From contig JAIOOZ010000630.1 in NCBI GenBank assembly GCA_021414185.1, positions 1 to 7,213 of the forward strand: DNA of 7,213 nucleotides, given 5' to 3'. The position numbers were made by a program, and so were the translations under genes. Source of the stretch: Betaproteobacteria bacterium. Lineage in GTDB: Bacteria; Pseudomonadota; Gammaproteobacteria; Burkholderiales; SG8-41. The first letter of the stretch is position 1, and each line of letters opens with the position of its first letter. This document shows, one piece after another, positions 1-6,295 of this stretch. The notes under the pieces were generated by a model. That model worked only from the letters and a program-made list of their open reading frames with translations, ran no database searches and had not been told where the DNA came from.

Positions 1-26
1 TTTGCTCACAAGCTGAGTTGCCCGCT

Positions 27-31
27 GGAGG
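27..31 (+). promoter_or_regulatory. Shine-Dalgarno site deciding the start of the first dioxygenase
   Basis: GGAGG lies directly against an ATG at 32 (zero spacing, unusable) and nine bases before an in-frame ATG at 41 (normal spacing). It therefore argues that translation begins at 41 rather than 32. Confidence 0.7.
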
Positions 32-40
32 ATGCAGTTC

Positions 41-901
41 ATGTCGCTCAATCTTCGTTCATTGCACCCCGCACTCGGCGTGGCAATTGAAGGCGTCGAC
101 CTGCGCAGCGAACTGGATGCGGCGACGCTGTCGCAAATACAACGCACGTTCTATGAAAACGGCGTTGTGCTGTTTCGGGGCCAATCGCTCACCGAATCGG
201 ATCATGTCCGCTTTGCGCGCCGAATTGGGGAGCTGGAGATCCACTTCCTGAAACAGTACTTGCATCCGCAGCACCCCGAGTTGCTCATCCTCTCCAACGT
301 CATTGAGAACGGCAAACCGATCGGCGCAATGGATGCAGGACAGTACTGGCACACCGACCTCTCGTACGCCGCCGCACCCTGCTTCGCATCCATCCTCAGA
401 TCTGTCAAAGCGCCGGTCGAGAACGGCGTGGTGCTCGGCGACACATTGTTCGCGAGCATGTTTGCGGCTTATGATGCCTTGCCTGCAACCATGCAGAAGC
501 GGCTTGCAGGGTTAAAGGCGGCGCATCGTTACGGGGATCGATTCAAAAAAACGGTTGCAAACGGTGCCGTGCGAGCTCCGCTAACGAAGGACCAGCGCGA
601 AGTCCCTGATGCAGTGCATCCAGTGATCAGGACCCACCCCGTCACCGGCCGCAAATGCATTTACGTGAACGAAGGCTTTACTGACCACATAGTGGGCCTG
701 CCAGCAGATGAAAGCCGGTCACTGCTCGATGAATTGTTCGCACACGCTACGCGACCCGGGTTTATTTACCGACACAAATGGCAGGAAGGCGATCTGCTCA
801 TGTGGGACAACGTATCGACGCAGCACAATGCAATCGGGGATTACGGCAACCGACCACGCATCATGCAAAAAGCAACGGTCGCCGGATCTGTTCCATTCTG
901 A
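41..901 (+). CDS. TauD/TfdA-family Fe(II)/2-oxoglutarate-dependent dioxygenase (first of a tandem pair)
   Basis: This is a cytoplasmic non-heme iron oxygenase that should couple decarboxylation of 2-oxoglutarate to hydroxylation of a small organic substrate; in TauD and TfdA this releases sulfite or a phenol. It has 286 residues from ATG 41 (289 from ATG 32), normal for the family. Numbered from ATG 32, the iron ligands are H107-T-D109 in WHTDLSY and H265 in WDNVSTQH, and the 2-oxoglutarate-binding arginine is R276 in the following DY...R.RIM segment. The position matching TauD R270, which holds the taurine sulfonate, is K280, so a carboxylated or otherwise acidic substrate is possible (inference). 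The usual Arg of the WDNR motif is Val here. A diverged paralogue follows 35 bases downstream, then a Bug receptor, in one apparent operon. No promoter is visible in the 40 bases available upstream. Family assignment is secure; the substrate is unknown. Confidence 0.93.
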   Translation: MSLNLRSLHPALGVAIEGVDLRSELDAATLSQIQRTFYENGVVLFRGQSLTESDHVRFARRIGELEIHFLKQYLHPQHPELLILSNVIENGKPIGAMDAGQYWHTDLSYAAAPCFASILRSVKAPVENGVVLGDTLFASMFAAYDALPATMQKRLAGLKAAHRYGDRFKKTVANGAVRAPLTKDQREVPDAVHPVIRTHPVTGRKCIYVNEGFTDHIVGLPADESRSLLDELFAHATRPGFIYRHKWQEGDLLMWDNVSTQHNAIGDYGNRPRIMQKATVAGSVPF

Positions 902-936
902 GATTTACGTCGTAACGTTACTGGAGTCCAAACCGC

Positions 937-1803
937 ATGCTTTCAATACGCAAGTCAGGCGCCGCGCTAGGGGCGGAAATCACCAACGTTGATTTGTCGC
1001 GCGAGACTTCGCACGAGCTATTCAATGCAATCACCGAGGCACTTTACGAACACGAAGTGATTTTTTTCAGGGATCAGAACCTGACTCCCGAGCAGCACAT
1101 CGCGATCAGTCGCCGCTTCGGTGAATTGGAACTTCATGTCCGGGCCGACTGCTGCAAGCCCGGCTATCCCGAAATCTTCGTGGTGTCCAATGTTGTTGAG
1201 AATGGAAAGCCGATTGGAGCACGCGACGCCGGCGTAATTTGGCACTCAGACCTTTCCTACATGCGCGAGCCCAGCTGGGGCTCGGTCTTTTACGCGAAGG
1301 AAGTCCCCGTTGACAGCAACGGCGTAGCGACAGGCGATACCATGTTCGCAAGCACTACAGCGGCGTACGCGGCACTGCCTGCGGAAACCAAGGCGAAGCT
1401 GCAAGGGCTCAAATCGCTTAATTCTTACGCGAAAGGTTATGCCCGCGTACGCAAGGGCGGCCAAAAGCTTCCCCCGCTCACCGAGGAGCAAAAGAGCAAG
1501 GTTCAGGATGTTGCCCACCCGGTGGTTCGGACGCACCCCGCGACCGGCCGGCAGTGCCTGTTCGTAAATCAGGGTTACACAACAAAAATCATCGGCATGG
1601 ACGAGGCCGAAAGCGATGCGCTGCTCGGCTATTTGATCGCACATATCAGCGATCAGAGGTTCGTATACCGGCACAGTTGGCGTGCCGGGGATCTGCTGAT
1701 ATGGGACAACTGCTCGACGCAGCATTGCGCGATCAACGATTACGATCTCCCGCAACGCAGGCTCATGGAGAGGACAACTCTGCGCGGCAGCGTGCCCTAC
1801 TGA
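937..1803 (+). CDS. TauD/TfdA-family Fe(II)/2-oxoglutarate-dependent dioxygenase (second of a tandem pair)
   Basis: This 288-residue cytoplasmic dioxygenase is visibly related to its upstream neighbour; both share the SNV.ENGKPIGA.DAG..WH.DLSY block and a THP.TGR.C block. Iron ligands are H103-S-D105 and H263 (in WDNCSTQH). The 2-oxoglutarate arginine is R275 in DLPQRRLM, and R279 matches the TauD substrate-binding R270. The neighbouring copy has Lys at that position, and this copy has one extra residue between DY and the RR pair, so the two active sites are probably not equivalent. The Arg usual in WDNR is Cys259. The ATG at 937 is preceded by GGAG at 923-926, ten bases away, and the protein begins directly with the family's N-terminal strand (GAEITNVDL). 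It lies 35 bases after the first dioxygenase and 19 bases before the Bug receptor, so all three are likely co-transcribed. The substrate is unknown. Confidence 0.93.
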   Translation: MLSIRKSGAALGAEITNVDLSRETSHELFNAITEALYEHEVIFFRDQNLTPEQHIAISRRFGELELHVRADCCKPGYPEIFVVSNVVENGKPIGARDAGVIWHSDLSYMREPSWGSVFYAKEVPVDSNGVATGDTMFASTTAAYAALPAETKAKLQGLKSLNSYAKGYARVRKGGQKLPPLTEEQKSKVQDVAHPVVRTHPATGRQCLFVNQGYTTKIIGMDEAESDALLGYLIAHISDQRFVYRHSWRAGDLLIWDNCSTQHCAINDYDLPQRRLMERTTLRGSVPY

Positions 1804-1822
1804 TAACTCGCGAGGGCGTGCC

Positions 1823-2833
1823 GTGAATTCTCATCTGATTGGCGTTAAACGCCTCGTGGCAGCTGTTTTTCTGCCATGCGCCTGCGCCGCGCTGCCGCAC
1901 CCGCCGGCTGCTGCAAGCGATTATCCCAGCAAGCCGGTGCGGGTCGTTGTGCCTTTTCCGCCTGGCGGCATCAACGATCTGCTGGCGCGATTGCTTGGTG
2001 CCCGGCTTAGCGAGCGGACCGGGCAGCAATTCGTCATTGATAATCGTGCCGGCGCGAACACCATCGTCGGCACTGACCTTACCGCGAAGTCGCCGCCGGA
2101 CGGTTACACGATTATGATCGTCCCGGGTGGCCATGCCATAAATCCAAGCGTGTACAGGCAGCTTCCCTATGACACGTTGAAGGATTTCCGCGGTGTAACG
2201 TTCATTGGCCACAGTCCGTATGTGCTCGCTGTGCATCCTGGTCTGCGGGTAAAGAACGTCGGAGAACTGATCGAGATTGCCAAACGAAAACCCGACCAGA
2301 TCAGCTTCTCATCATCGGGGATTGGCAACATTACGCATCTGGCCGCGGAACTCATGAACGACATCGCCGGAACCAGGCTCGTGCATGTCCCGTACAAGGG
2401 CACCGGGCAACTCATCGCCGACCTTATGGGCGGCTCAGTTCCGGTATCGATCATTTCGTTTTCGAGCGGCCGCAACTATGTGAAATCCGGCAAGATCGTG
2501 GTACTCGGGGTAACGACTGCCAAACGCAACCCGGTAATGCCGGAACTGCCAACACTGGCGGAATCCGGCCTCGCCGGCTACGAAGTAAGCGGCTGGTATG
2601 CATTTCTTGCCCCGGCCGGAACGCCCGTTTCAGTGGTAGACAAGCTGAATGCTGCGATTAAAGCGGTACTCGCAATGCCGGATATCCGGGAAAAAGTCGT
2701 CGACCAGGGCGTTGACATCACCGAGATGACACCCACCGGCCTGGATGCGCATATACGCAGTGAGGTTACCAAGTGGCGCAGGCTGGTCGCGCGTCTCGGC
2801 ATCTCGGAAGAATGGAATGCAAAGGGGCAGTAG
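1823..2833 (+). CDS. Bug/TctC-family periplasmic substrate-binding protein, with the dioxygenases
   Basis: This is a solute receptor of the tripartite tricarboxylate transporter type; known Bug proteins bind carboxylates, amino acids or amides in the periplasm. It has 336 residues. The first 31-33 form a Sec signal: basic start (VKR), hydrophobic stretch LVAAVF, then an Ala-rich AAAS cleavage region before DYPSKPVR. Two cysteines (19 and 21) sit in the signal but no good lipobox surrounds them. Family landmarks are VPFPPGG..D (43-52), the IDNR.GA.....D block (72-85), PPDGYT (91-96), LVHVPYKG (186-193) and the C-terminal GW....APAGTP region (257-268). The start is GTG, preceded by GAGGG at 1812-1816 with six-base spacing. 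It lies 19 bases after the second dioxygenase, so it may import that enzyme's substrate (inference). No TctA or TctB membrane subunit is nearby. It ends 56 bases from the converging SDR gene. Confidence 0.93.
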   Translation: MNSHLIGVKRLVAAVFLPCACAALPHPPAAASDYPSKPVRVVVPFPPGGINDLLARLLGARLSERTGQQFVIDNRAGANTIVGTDLTAKSPPDGYTIMIVPGGHAINPSVYRQLPYDTLKDFRGVTFIGHSPYVLAVHPGLRVKNVGELIEIAKRKPDQISFSSSGIGNITHLAAELMNDIAGTRLVHVPYKGTGQLIADLMGGSVPVSIISFSSGRNYVKSGKIVVLGVTTAKRNPVMPELPTLAESGLAGYEVSGWYAFLAPAGTPVSVVDKLNAAIKAVLAMPDIREKVVDQGVDITEMTPTGLDAHIRSEVTKWRRLVARLGISEEWNAKGQ

Positions 2834-2889
2834 CATTCCTCGCGTACCTCGCGGGTGTTAACTCATCCGCCATCGCCACATTGAACAGG

Positions 2890-3678
2890 TCAGACGTAAC
2901 GTCCACCGTTAACGTCGAGCGTCGTGCCGGTGATGTAGCTCGCGTCCTCGGAGGCGAGAAAGAGAACGGCTCTCGCGACCTCCTCGGGGCGGCCTATGCG
3001 TCGCAGGGGGATCGGCGCCGTCATGCGCTCACGCGCGTCCGCAGACCGCGCTTCCCAGCGGGGAATAACTCGCCCGCTCATGATGGCGCCCGGCGCTACT
3101 GCGTTAACCGTGACCTCGAAGGGTCCGACTTCAGAAGCAAGCTGGCGTGTAAAGCCCAGAACGCCGGCCTTGGCTGCAGCATAAGCGAGACTCGCCTGTT
3201 CGCCACGGCCACGCCCTGCAATTGATGACATGTTGACGATCCGTCCCCAACGGGCTTGCTTCATGCCTGCGATTACAGCCCGGCTGCACAACATGGCGGC
3301 TTTCAGATTGAGCGCGATCGCGGCGTCCCACTCCGACTCATCCATGGACTCCAGTTGCACGGGCGCCCTCCCCTTGCCCGCGTTGTTCACGAGAATTGCA
3401 ATCTCGCCCAGCGATTCGCGCACCGCCGCCATACCTGCACCCACGGCACGCGCATCAGTCACGTCGACATGCCGATAAAAAAACGCGGCGCCCAGCGCGC
3501 GAACCTGCTGCTGAACCTCCATCGGCGCGGCTTCGTTTTCCGCGTCGAGATCGAAAACGGCCACCATCGCGCCGGCCTGGGCAAGTACCGTGGCACAGGC
3601 GCGACCTATGCCCCTGGCACCGCCCGTTACCACCGCTACGCGTCCCTGAATGCCGCGGTCCATCGCGCTCTGGCGCAT
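2890..3678 (-). CDS. SDR-family NAD(P)-dependent dehydrogenase/reductase
   Basis: This is a classical short-chain dehydrogenase of 262 residues, a cytoplasmic enzyme expected to interconvert an alcohol and a ketone, or to reduce a 3-oxoacyl substrate. Visible motifs are the Rossmann TGGARGIG (18-25), D43 after the second strand, NNAG (98-101), N124, S152 in NMSSIAG, Y166-x-x-x-K170, PG (196-197) and the C-terminal TG..LDVNGG. The full Asn-Ser-Tyr-Lys tetrad is intact. In this family an acidic residue at the D43 position generally favours NAD(H) over NADP(H). The ATG at 3678 lies one base after the stop of the upstream Bug gene (TGA-T-ATG), which points to translational coupling and explains the poor Shine-Dalgarno. 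A second ATG five codons in (3663) is possible because TGG begins soon after it. FabG-like relatives are a close alternative, so the substrate stays open. Confidence 0.93.
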   Translation of the reverse strand: MRQSAMDRGIQGRVAVVTGGARGIGRACATVLAQAGAMVAVFDLDAENEAAPMEVQQQVRALGAAFFYRHVDVTDARAVGAGMAAVRESLGEIAILVNNAGKGRAPVQLESMDESEWDAAIALNLKAAMLCSRAVIAGMKQARWGRIVNMSSIAGRGRGEQASLAYAAAKAGVLGFTRQLASEVGPFEVTVNAVAPGAIMSGRVIPRWEARSADARERMTAPIPLRRIGRPEEVARAVLFLASEDASYITGTTLDVNGGRYV

Positions 3679-3679
3679 A

Positions 3680-4681
3680 TCACTCTGCCGTAATCTTTGC
3701 GGATTTCACGAGCTTCGCCCAACGGGCGATTTCCTCTTTCATGAAGCCCGCCAGTTCATGCGGCGTTGAGCTCTCAGGCGTTACCCCTTGGCTCCCAAGC
3801 CGCTCGCTGATCTGCGGTTTTGCAAGGCCCACCACCAGCGCCCTGTGGAGCTTTTCCAGGATGGCATGGGGCATTTTTGCCGGACCGAGTACCCCGAACC
3901 AGTTGACCACCCGGTATTCAGGCCAGCCCTGTTCGGCTACGGTCGGCACATCGGGCAGCAATTTTGAACGTCGATCCCCAGTCACAGCCAAGGCGCGTAG
4001 CCGCCCGGCTTTGATGTAAGGAAGACCCGACGGAAGTGTGGGAAACATGGAGTCGACGCGGCCAGCCAGCAAGTCAGTCATAGCTGGTCCGTTGCCCTTG
4101 TAAGGCACGTGAACGAGTTGTGCGCCGGCGAGCACCCGCAACATCTCCCCGGCGAGATGCGGTGTCGCACCTACGCCAGTGGAAGCGTAATTAAGCTTGC
4201 CTGGGTCACGTTGCGCGGCCGCGATCAATTCCTTGAGTGATCTGTAGGGTGAAGGTATCGGGACCACCACGACGTTCTGGAAGTTGCCGATCATCCCGAC
4301 CGCCGTAAAATCAACAAGCGGATTGTAGGGTAGCGCAGGCTGCAGGCTCGGGCTGACGGTGATCGCACCGGTAGTCGCCAGCAACAGCGTATAGCCGTCC
4401 GGCAGTGCCTTCGCCACAATATCCGCCCCTATGGTGCCGCCCGCCCCCGACCGGTTGTCGATCACCACCGGTTGGCCGAGTTCCTCGGCAAGCATTTGTC
4501 CGGCGAACCTGCCGATGAGATCACCCGCGCCCCCCGGTGGAAATCCCACGATGAATCGAATCGGTTTTTCGGGATAGGGCGCCGCACTCGCTGCAGCGGC
4601 GACGTACAGCGCCCCGAGGAAACACCAGCGGATTAGTGTACAACCCCGCGCATGCACGCAATGTTCCGGTGAGCTCATCAT
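3680..4681 (-). CDS. Bug/TctC-family periplasmic substrate-binding protein, with the SDR
   Basis: This second solute receptor has 333 residues if begun at the ATG at 4681; an ATG immediately after, at 4678, is equally possible. The reading frame stays open upstream to 4921, but that extra 80 residues would lie ahead of the signal peptide, so it is rejected. The signal has a hydrophobic core around LIRWCFLGALYVAAA and an ASAA cleavage region near residues 32-35, before PYPEKP. Family landmarks are VGFPPGGAGD (45-54), IDNRSGAGGTIGAD (74-87), LPDGYTLL (93-100), LVHVPYKG (189-196) and PDVPTVAEQG (243-252). There is no clear Shine-Dalgarno before the ATG, but a small ORF with a strong one ends seven bases upstream, so reinitiation is plausible. 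The SDR gene follows after one base. The ligand is unknown, and no membrane subunits are present. Confidence 0.92.
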   Translation of the reverse strand: MMSSPEHCVHARGCTLIRWCFLGALYVAAAASAAPYPEKPIRFIVGFPPGGAGDLIGRFAGQMLAEELGQPVVIDNRSGAGGTIGADIVAKALPDGYTLLLATTGAITVSPSLQPALPYNPLVDFTAVGMIGNFQNVVVVPIPSPYRSLKELIAAAQRDPGKLNYASTGVGATPHLAGEMLRVLAGAQLVHVPYKGNGPAMTDLLAGRVDSMFPTLPSGLPYIKAGRLRALAVTGDRRSKLLPDVPTVAEQGWPEYRVVNWFGVLGPAKMPHAILEKLHRALVVGLAKPQISERLGSQGVTPESSTPHELAGFMKEEIARWAKLVKSAKITAE

Positions 4682-4688
4682 CGAGCTG

Positions 4689-4829
4689 CTATTTGGCGGA
4701 ATTATGCTGCGGCACAAATGCCGGTTCCAGATCGATGCCACAAACGTTGAGCATCGAACCCGGTGCCCGGAATATCCTGCCCTGAGTGTGATATCGGTGC
4801 TTTGGATCTGCAGGTTCGATGCGGGCCAC
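4689..4829 (-). CDS. possible 46-residue small protein or leader peptide, unrecognised
   Basis: This GTG-started ORF of 46 codons has a textbook AGGAGA Shine-Dalgarno seven bases upstream and a promoter-like sequence further up. It ends in TAG seven bases before the Bug gene, which lacks a good ribosome site of its own. The peptide begins MARIEPADPK, is hydrophilic and basic, and has one Cys (residue 30, NVCGID) with no membrane segment or signal. The opening MARIEP resembles the start of some carboxymuconolactone-decarboxylase-family proteins, but the rest does not match that fold and is far too short, so I do not assign it. It could be a real small protein, a leader peptide that couples translation to the receptor, or the remnant of a lost gene. 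Confidence 0.42.
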   Translation of the reverse strand: MARIEPADPKHRYHTQGRIFRAPGSMLNVCGIDLEPAFVPQHNSAK

Positions 4830-4836
4830 TGTATTG

Positions 4837-4842
4837 TCTCCT
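4837..4842 (-). promoter_or_regulatory. strong Shine-Dalgarno (AGGAGA) for the small ORF
   Basis: AGGAGA on the - strand is seven bases from the GTG at 4829. It is one of the best ribosome sites in the window, yet no large gene begins there, which is the main reason to take the 46-codon ORF seriously. Confidence 0.55.
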
Positions 4843-4877
4843 GTAGGGGTCGCGTGATTTCGAACCAACCTGAATCC

Positions 4878-4907
4878 AGTATAAATGTATCGTGATTCGA
4901 CAAGCAA
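4878..4907 (-). promoter_or_regulatory. candidate sigma-70 promoter for the small ORF-Bug-SDR operon
   Basis: On the - strand TTGCTT (4907-4902) and TATACT (4883-4878) are separated by 18 bases. The -10 matches five of six consensus bases; the -35 is poorer but keeps TTG. Transcription would start near 4871, leaving about 40 bases of leader before the small ORF. The surrounding DNA is AT-richer than the genes. Assignment is by eye. Confidence 0.42.
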
Positions 4908-4908
4908 C

Positions 4909-4918
4909 CCAATATTGG
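4909..4918. promoter_or_regulatory. 10-bp perfect palindrome (CCAATATTGG) beside the candidate -35
   Basis: CCAATATTGG is self-complementary and sits immediately upstream of the proposed -35 box, where activators often bind. No regulator gene is in the window, and a 10-bp palindrome can occur by chance, so an operator role is only a possibility. Confidence 0.2.
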
Positions 4919-5061
4919 CACGCATATTACGATTCAGGGTCTCGCGTCACGGGCGGACTTTCATGAATTTTCCAAGCAACATGCGCGTCGCCTTCATTGG
5001 TGAAAAACCGGGTCAGTGTCAAATCAACAAGCGCCTAATCAAAGTTTCGCTACACAGTCCA

Positions 5062-5075
5062 TCATGGCGCCATGA
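5062..5075. repeat. 14-bp perfect palindrome
   Basis: TCATGGCGCCATGA is fully self-complementary with no spacer, in the middle of the gene-free stretch. It could be a dimeric-regulator site or chance. It is about 150 bases upstream of the proposed promoter of the middle operon, rather far for a classical operator. Confidence 0.3.
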
Positions 5076-5308
5076 AGGAAATCGACGCGCAACACATCGA
5101 GCGAAGATACGCTTTGCCCCTCACTTCACCGCGAATTGAACCTTGGTGGAGTCCGGAGCTTGCGCGCGAGGCGGGCAAGAAGGTCTCGAAGCGCCGCTCC
5201 ATGCCATGGGGCGGAAAGCATCGCATCACCGAAATCCATCCGCCCGCGCACCACGACACCGGTCAGAAAAATGGGCCACGGTCGTATAAGACGCCAATCT
5301 GAACACCG

Positions 5309-5322
5309 ACCGATAGATCGGT
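5309..5322. repeat. short inverted repeat just past the third Bug gene
   Basis: ACCGAT and ATCGGT arms of six bases flank a two-base spacer, seven bases beyond the TAA of the third Bug gene. No T-tract follows on the - strand and the loop is too small for a good hairpin, so it is a weak candidate for a transcript end or a regulator half-site pair. Confidence 0.22.
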
Positions 5323-5329
5323 ACCGCAG

Positions 5330-6295
5330 TTACAAAGAGACTTTCACACCCGCGAAAACGCCGCGCCACTTCTCGACATCGGAGCGGATCACGGCGCTGA
5401 AAGCTTCCGGCGTCGAAGGCGCGGCGACCAGGCCCTGTGCGTCCAGCGGTTTGTTGACCTCGGCGTCGGCGAGCGCGGCGCGCAGTTCTCGATTCAGGCG
5501 CGCGACCAGCGGTGGCGGCATGCGTGCCGGCGCCACCAATCCGTACCAAAAGGTAGCATCGTATCCGGGCACGCCTGCCTCGGCGAACGAAGGCACGTTG
5601 GGCAGCGTGGGATCGCGTTTCAGCCCGGTCACCGCAATGGCCTTGATACGGCTACCGCCGAAGCTTTTGATGGTAGTGACCGTCACGAAGGCGAGCTGGA
5701 CTTCGCCGCCGATCAGGTTCGTGATCATCTCGCCGCCGCCTTTGTACGGGACGTGAACGAGATCGATCCTGGCGAGCTTTTTCAGCAGTTCACCGCCGAG
5801 ATGACCGGCCGATCCGCTGCCCGGCGATGCGTAATTGAGCTGCCCGGGCTTGGCCCGCGCGAGTGCCAGCAACTCAGTCACCGTCTGGGCCGGCAACGAC
5901 GGCGTCGCCACCAGCACATTGCAAAAAGTTACCGCGAGACCGATCGGAGCAAAGTCCCGCACGGGATCGTAATTGAGCTTGGTGCCCATTGCGGGACTGA
6001 CGGCAAGCGGACCGACCGCGCCCCAGAACAGCGTATAGCCGTCGGGCGCCGCCTTGGCGACGGTATCGGCAGCGATGTTGCCGCCGGCGCCGGGACGGTT
6101 CTCGACGACGAAATTGGTGCGCAGGCTGTCGCCCATGCGGCGCGCAACGGCGCGGGCCGATGTGTCCGATGAGCCGCCGGGTGCAAAACCCACCGCCAAG
6201 CGTATGGGTTTGTTCGGGTAATCATCGGCGGCAAGACCGGCCGCAGGAGCCGCAAACACTGCCAGGAAAATCAGCCATCGTCCGCAACGGTTCAT
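5330..6295 (-). CDS. Bug/TctC-family periplasmic substrate-binding protein, with the hydrolase
   Basis: This third solute receptor has 321 residues. A Sec signal occupies about residues 1-22: R3, R6, hydrophobic WLIFLAVFAAPAAG, cleavage near GLA-ADDYP. Landmarks are VGFAPGGSSD (35-44), VENRPGAGGNIAAD (64-77), APDGYTLF (83-90), LNYASPGSGSAGHL (153-166), LVHVPYKGGGE (179-189) and LPNVPSFAEAG (231-241). The usual central proline is replaced in FAPGG, a common family variant. The ATG is certain in context: it overlaps the hydrolase stop by four bases (ATGA), and AAGGA at 6309-6305 lies nine bases upstream. It is thus co-transcribed and translationally coupled with the alpha/beta hydrolase, suggesting it captures that enzyme's substrate or product (inference). 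It is clearly diverged from the other two receptors, so the three are not a recent amplification. The ligand is unknown. Confidence 0.94.
   Translation of the reverse strand: MNRCGRWLIFLAVFAAPAAGLAADDYPNKPIRLAVGFAPGGSSDTSARAVARRMGDSLRTNFVVENRPGAGGNIAADTVAKAAPDGYTLFWGAVGPLAVSPAMGTKLNYDPVRDFAPIGLAVTFCNVLVATPSLPAQTVTELLALARAKPGQLNYASPGSGSAGHLGGELLKKLARIDLVHVPYKGGGEMITNLIGGEVQLAFVTVTTIKSFGGSRIKAIAVTGLKRDPTLPNVPSFAEAGVPGYDATFWYGLVAPARMPPPLVARLNRELRAALADAEVNKPLDAQGLVAAPSTPEAFSAVIRSDVEKWRGVFAGVKVSL

Larger units (their letters stand above)
4922..5329. other. intergenic stretch with no recognisable gene
   Basis: About 400 bases lie between the third Bug gene's stop and the promoter region of the middle operon. 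Short open frames exist on both strands, the longest reaching 76 codons on + from 5072, but none has a ribosome site, a recognisable motif or family-like composition. Two palindromic sequences are present (5062-5075 and 5309-5322). A start-like MRVAFIG is encoded at 4981 on +, resembling the N-terminus of NAD-binding dehydrogenases, but it is not followed by the expected glycine-rich turn. This could be a decayed gene or simple spacer. Confidence 0.5.

Noticed and set aside
1..16. Possible tail of an upstream gene (frame 2, ending TGA at 14-16)
   Set aside because: Only five codons are visible, which is no evidence of coding; an upstream operon member is possible but cannot be supported.
2839..2855. 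Hairpin (CTCGCG/CGCGGG) between the converging Bug and SDR genes as a two-way terminator
   Set aside because: The stem is six pairs including a G-T wobble, and no T-tract follows on either strand.
4682..4921. N-terminal extension of the second Bug protein by 80 residues
   Set aside because: It would place a polar, non-family segment ahead of an intact signal peptide, and would run through the candidate promoter and the small ORF.
4981..5001. MRVAFIG start on the + strand as a remnant of a 3-hydroxyisobutyrate-dehydrogenase-type gene
   Set aside because: Seven residues only; the next residues lack the GxGxxG turn and no further similarity is seen.
5072..5302. 76-codon + strand ORF in the gene-free stretch
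   Set aside because: No ribosome site, no recognisable motif, and its start lies inside the 14-bp palindrome; it looks like chance.
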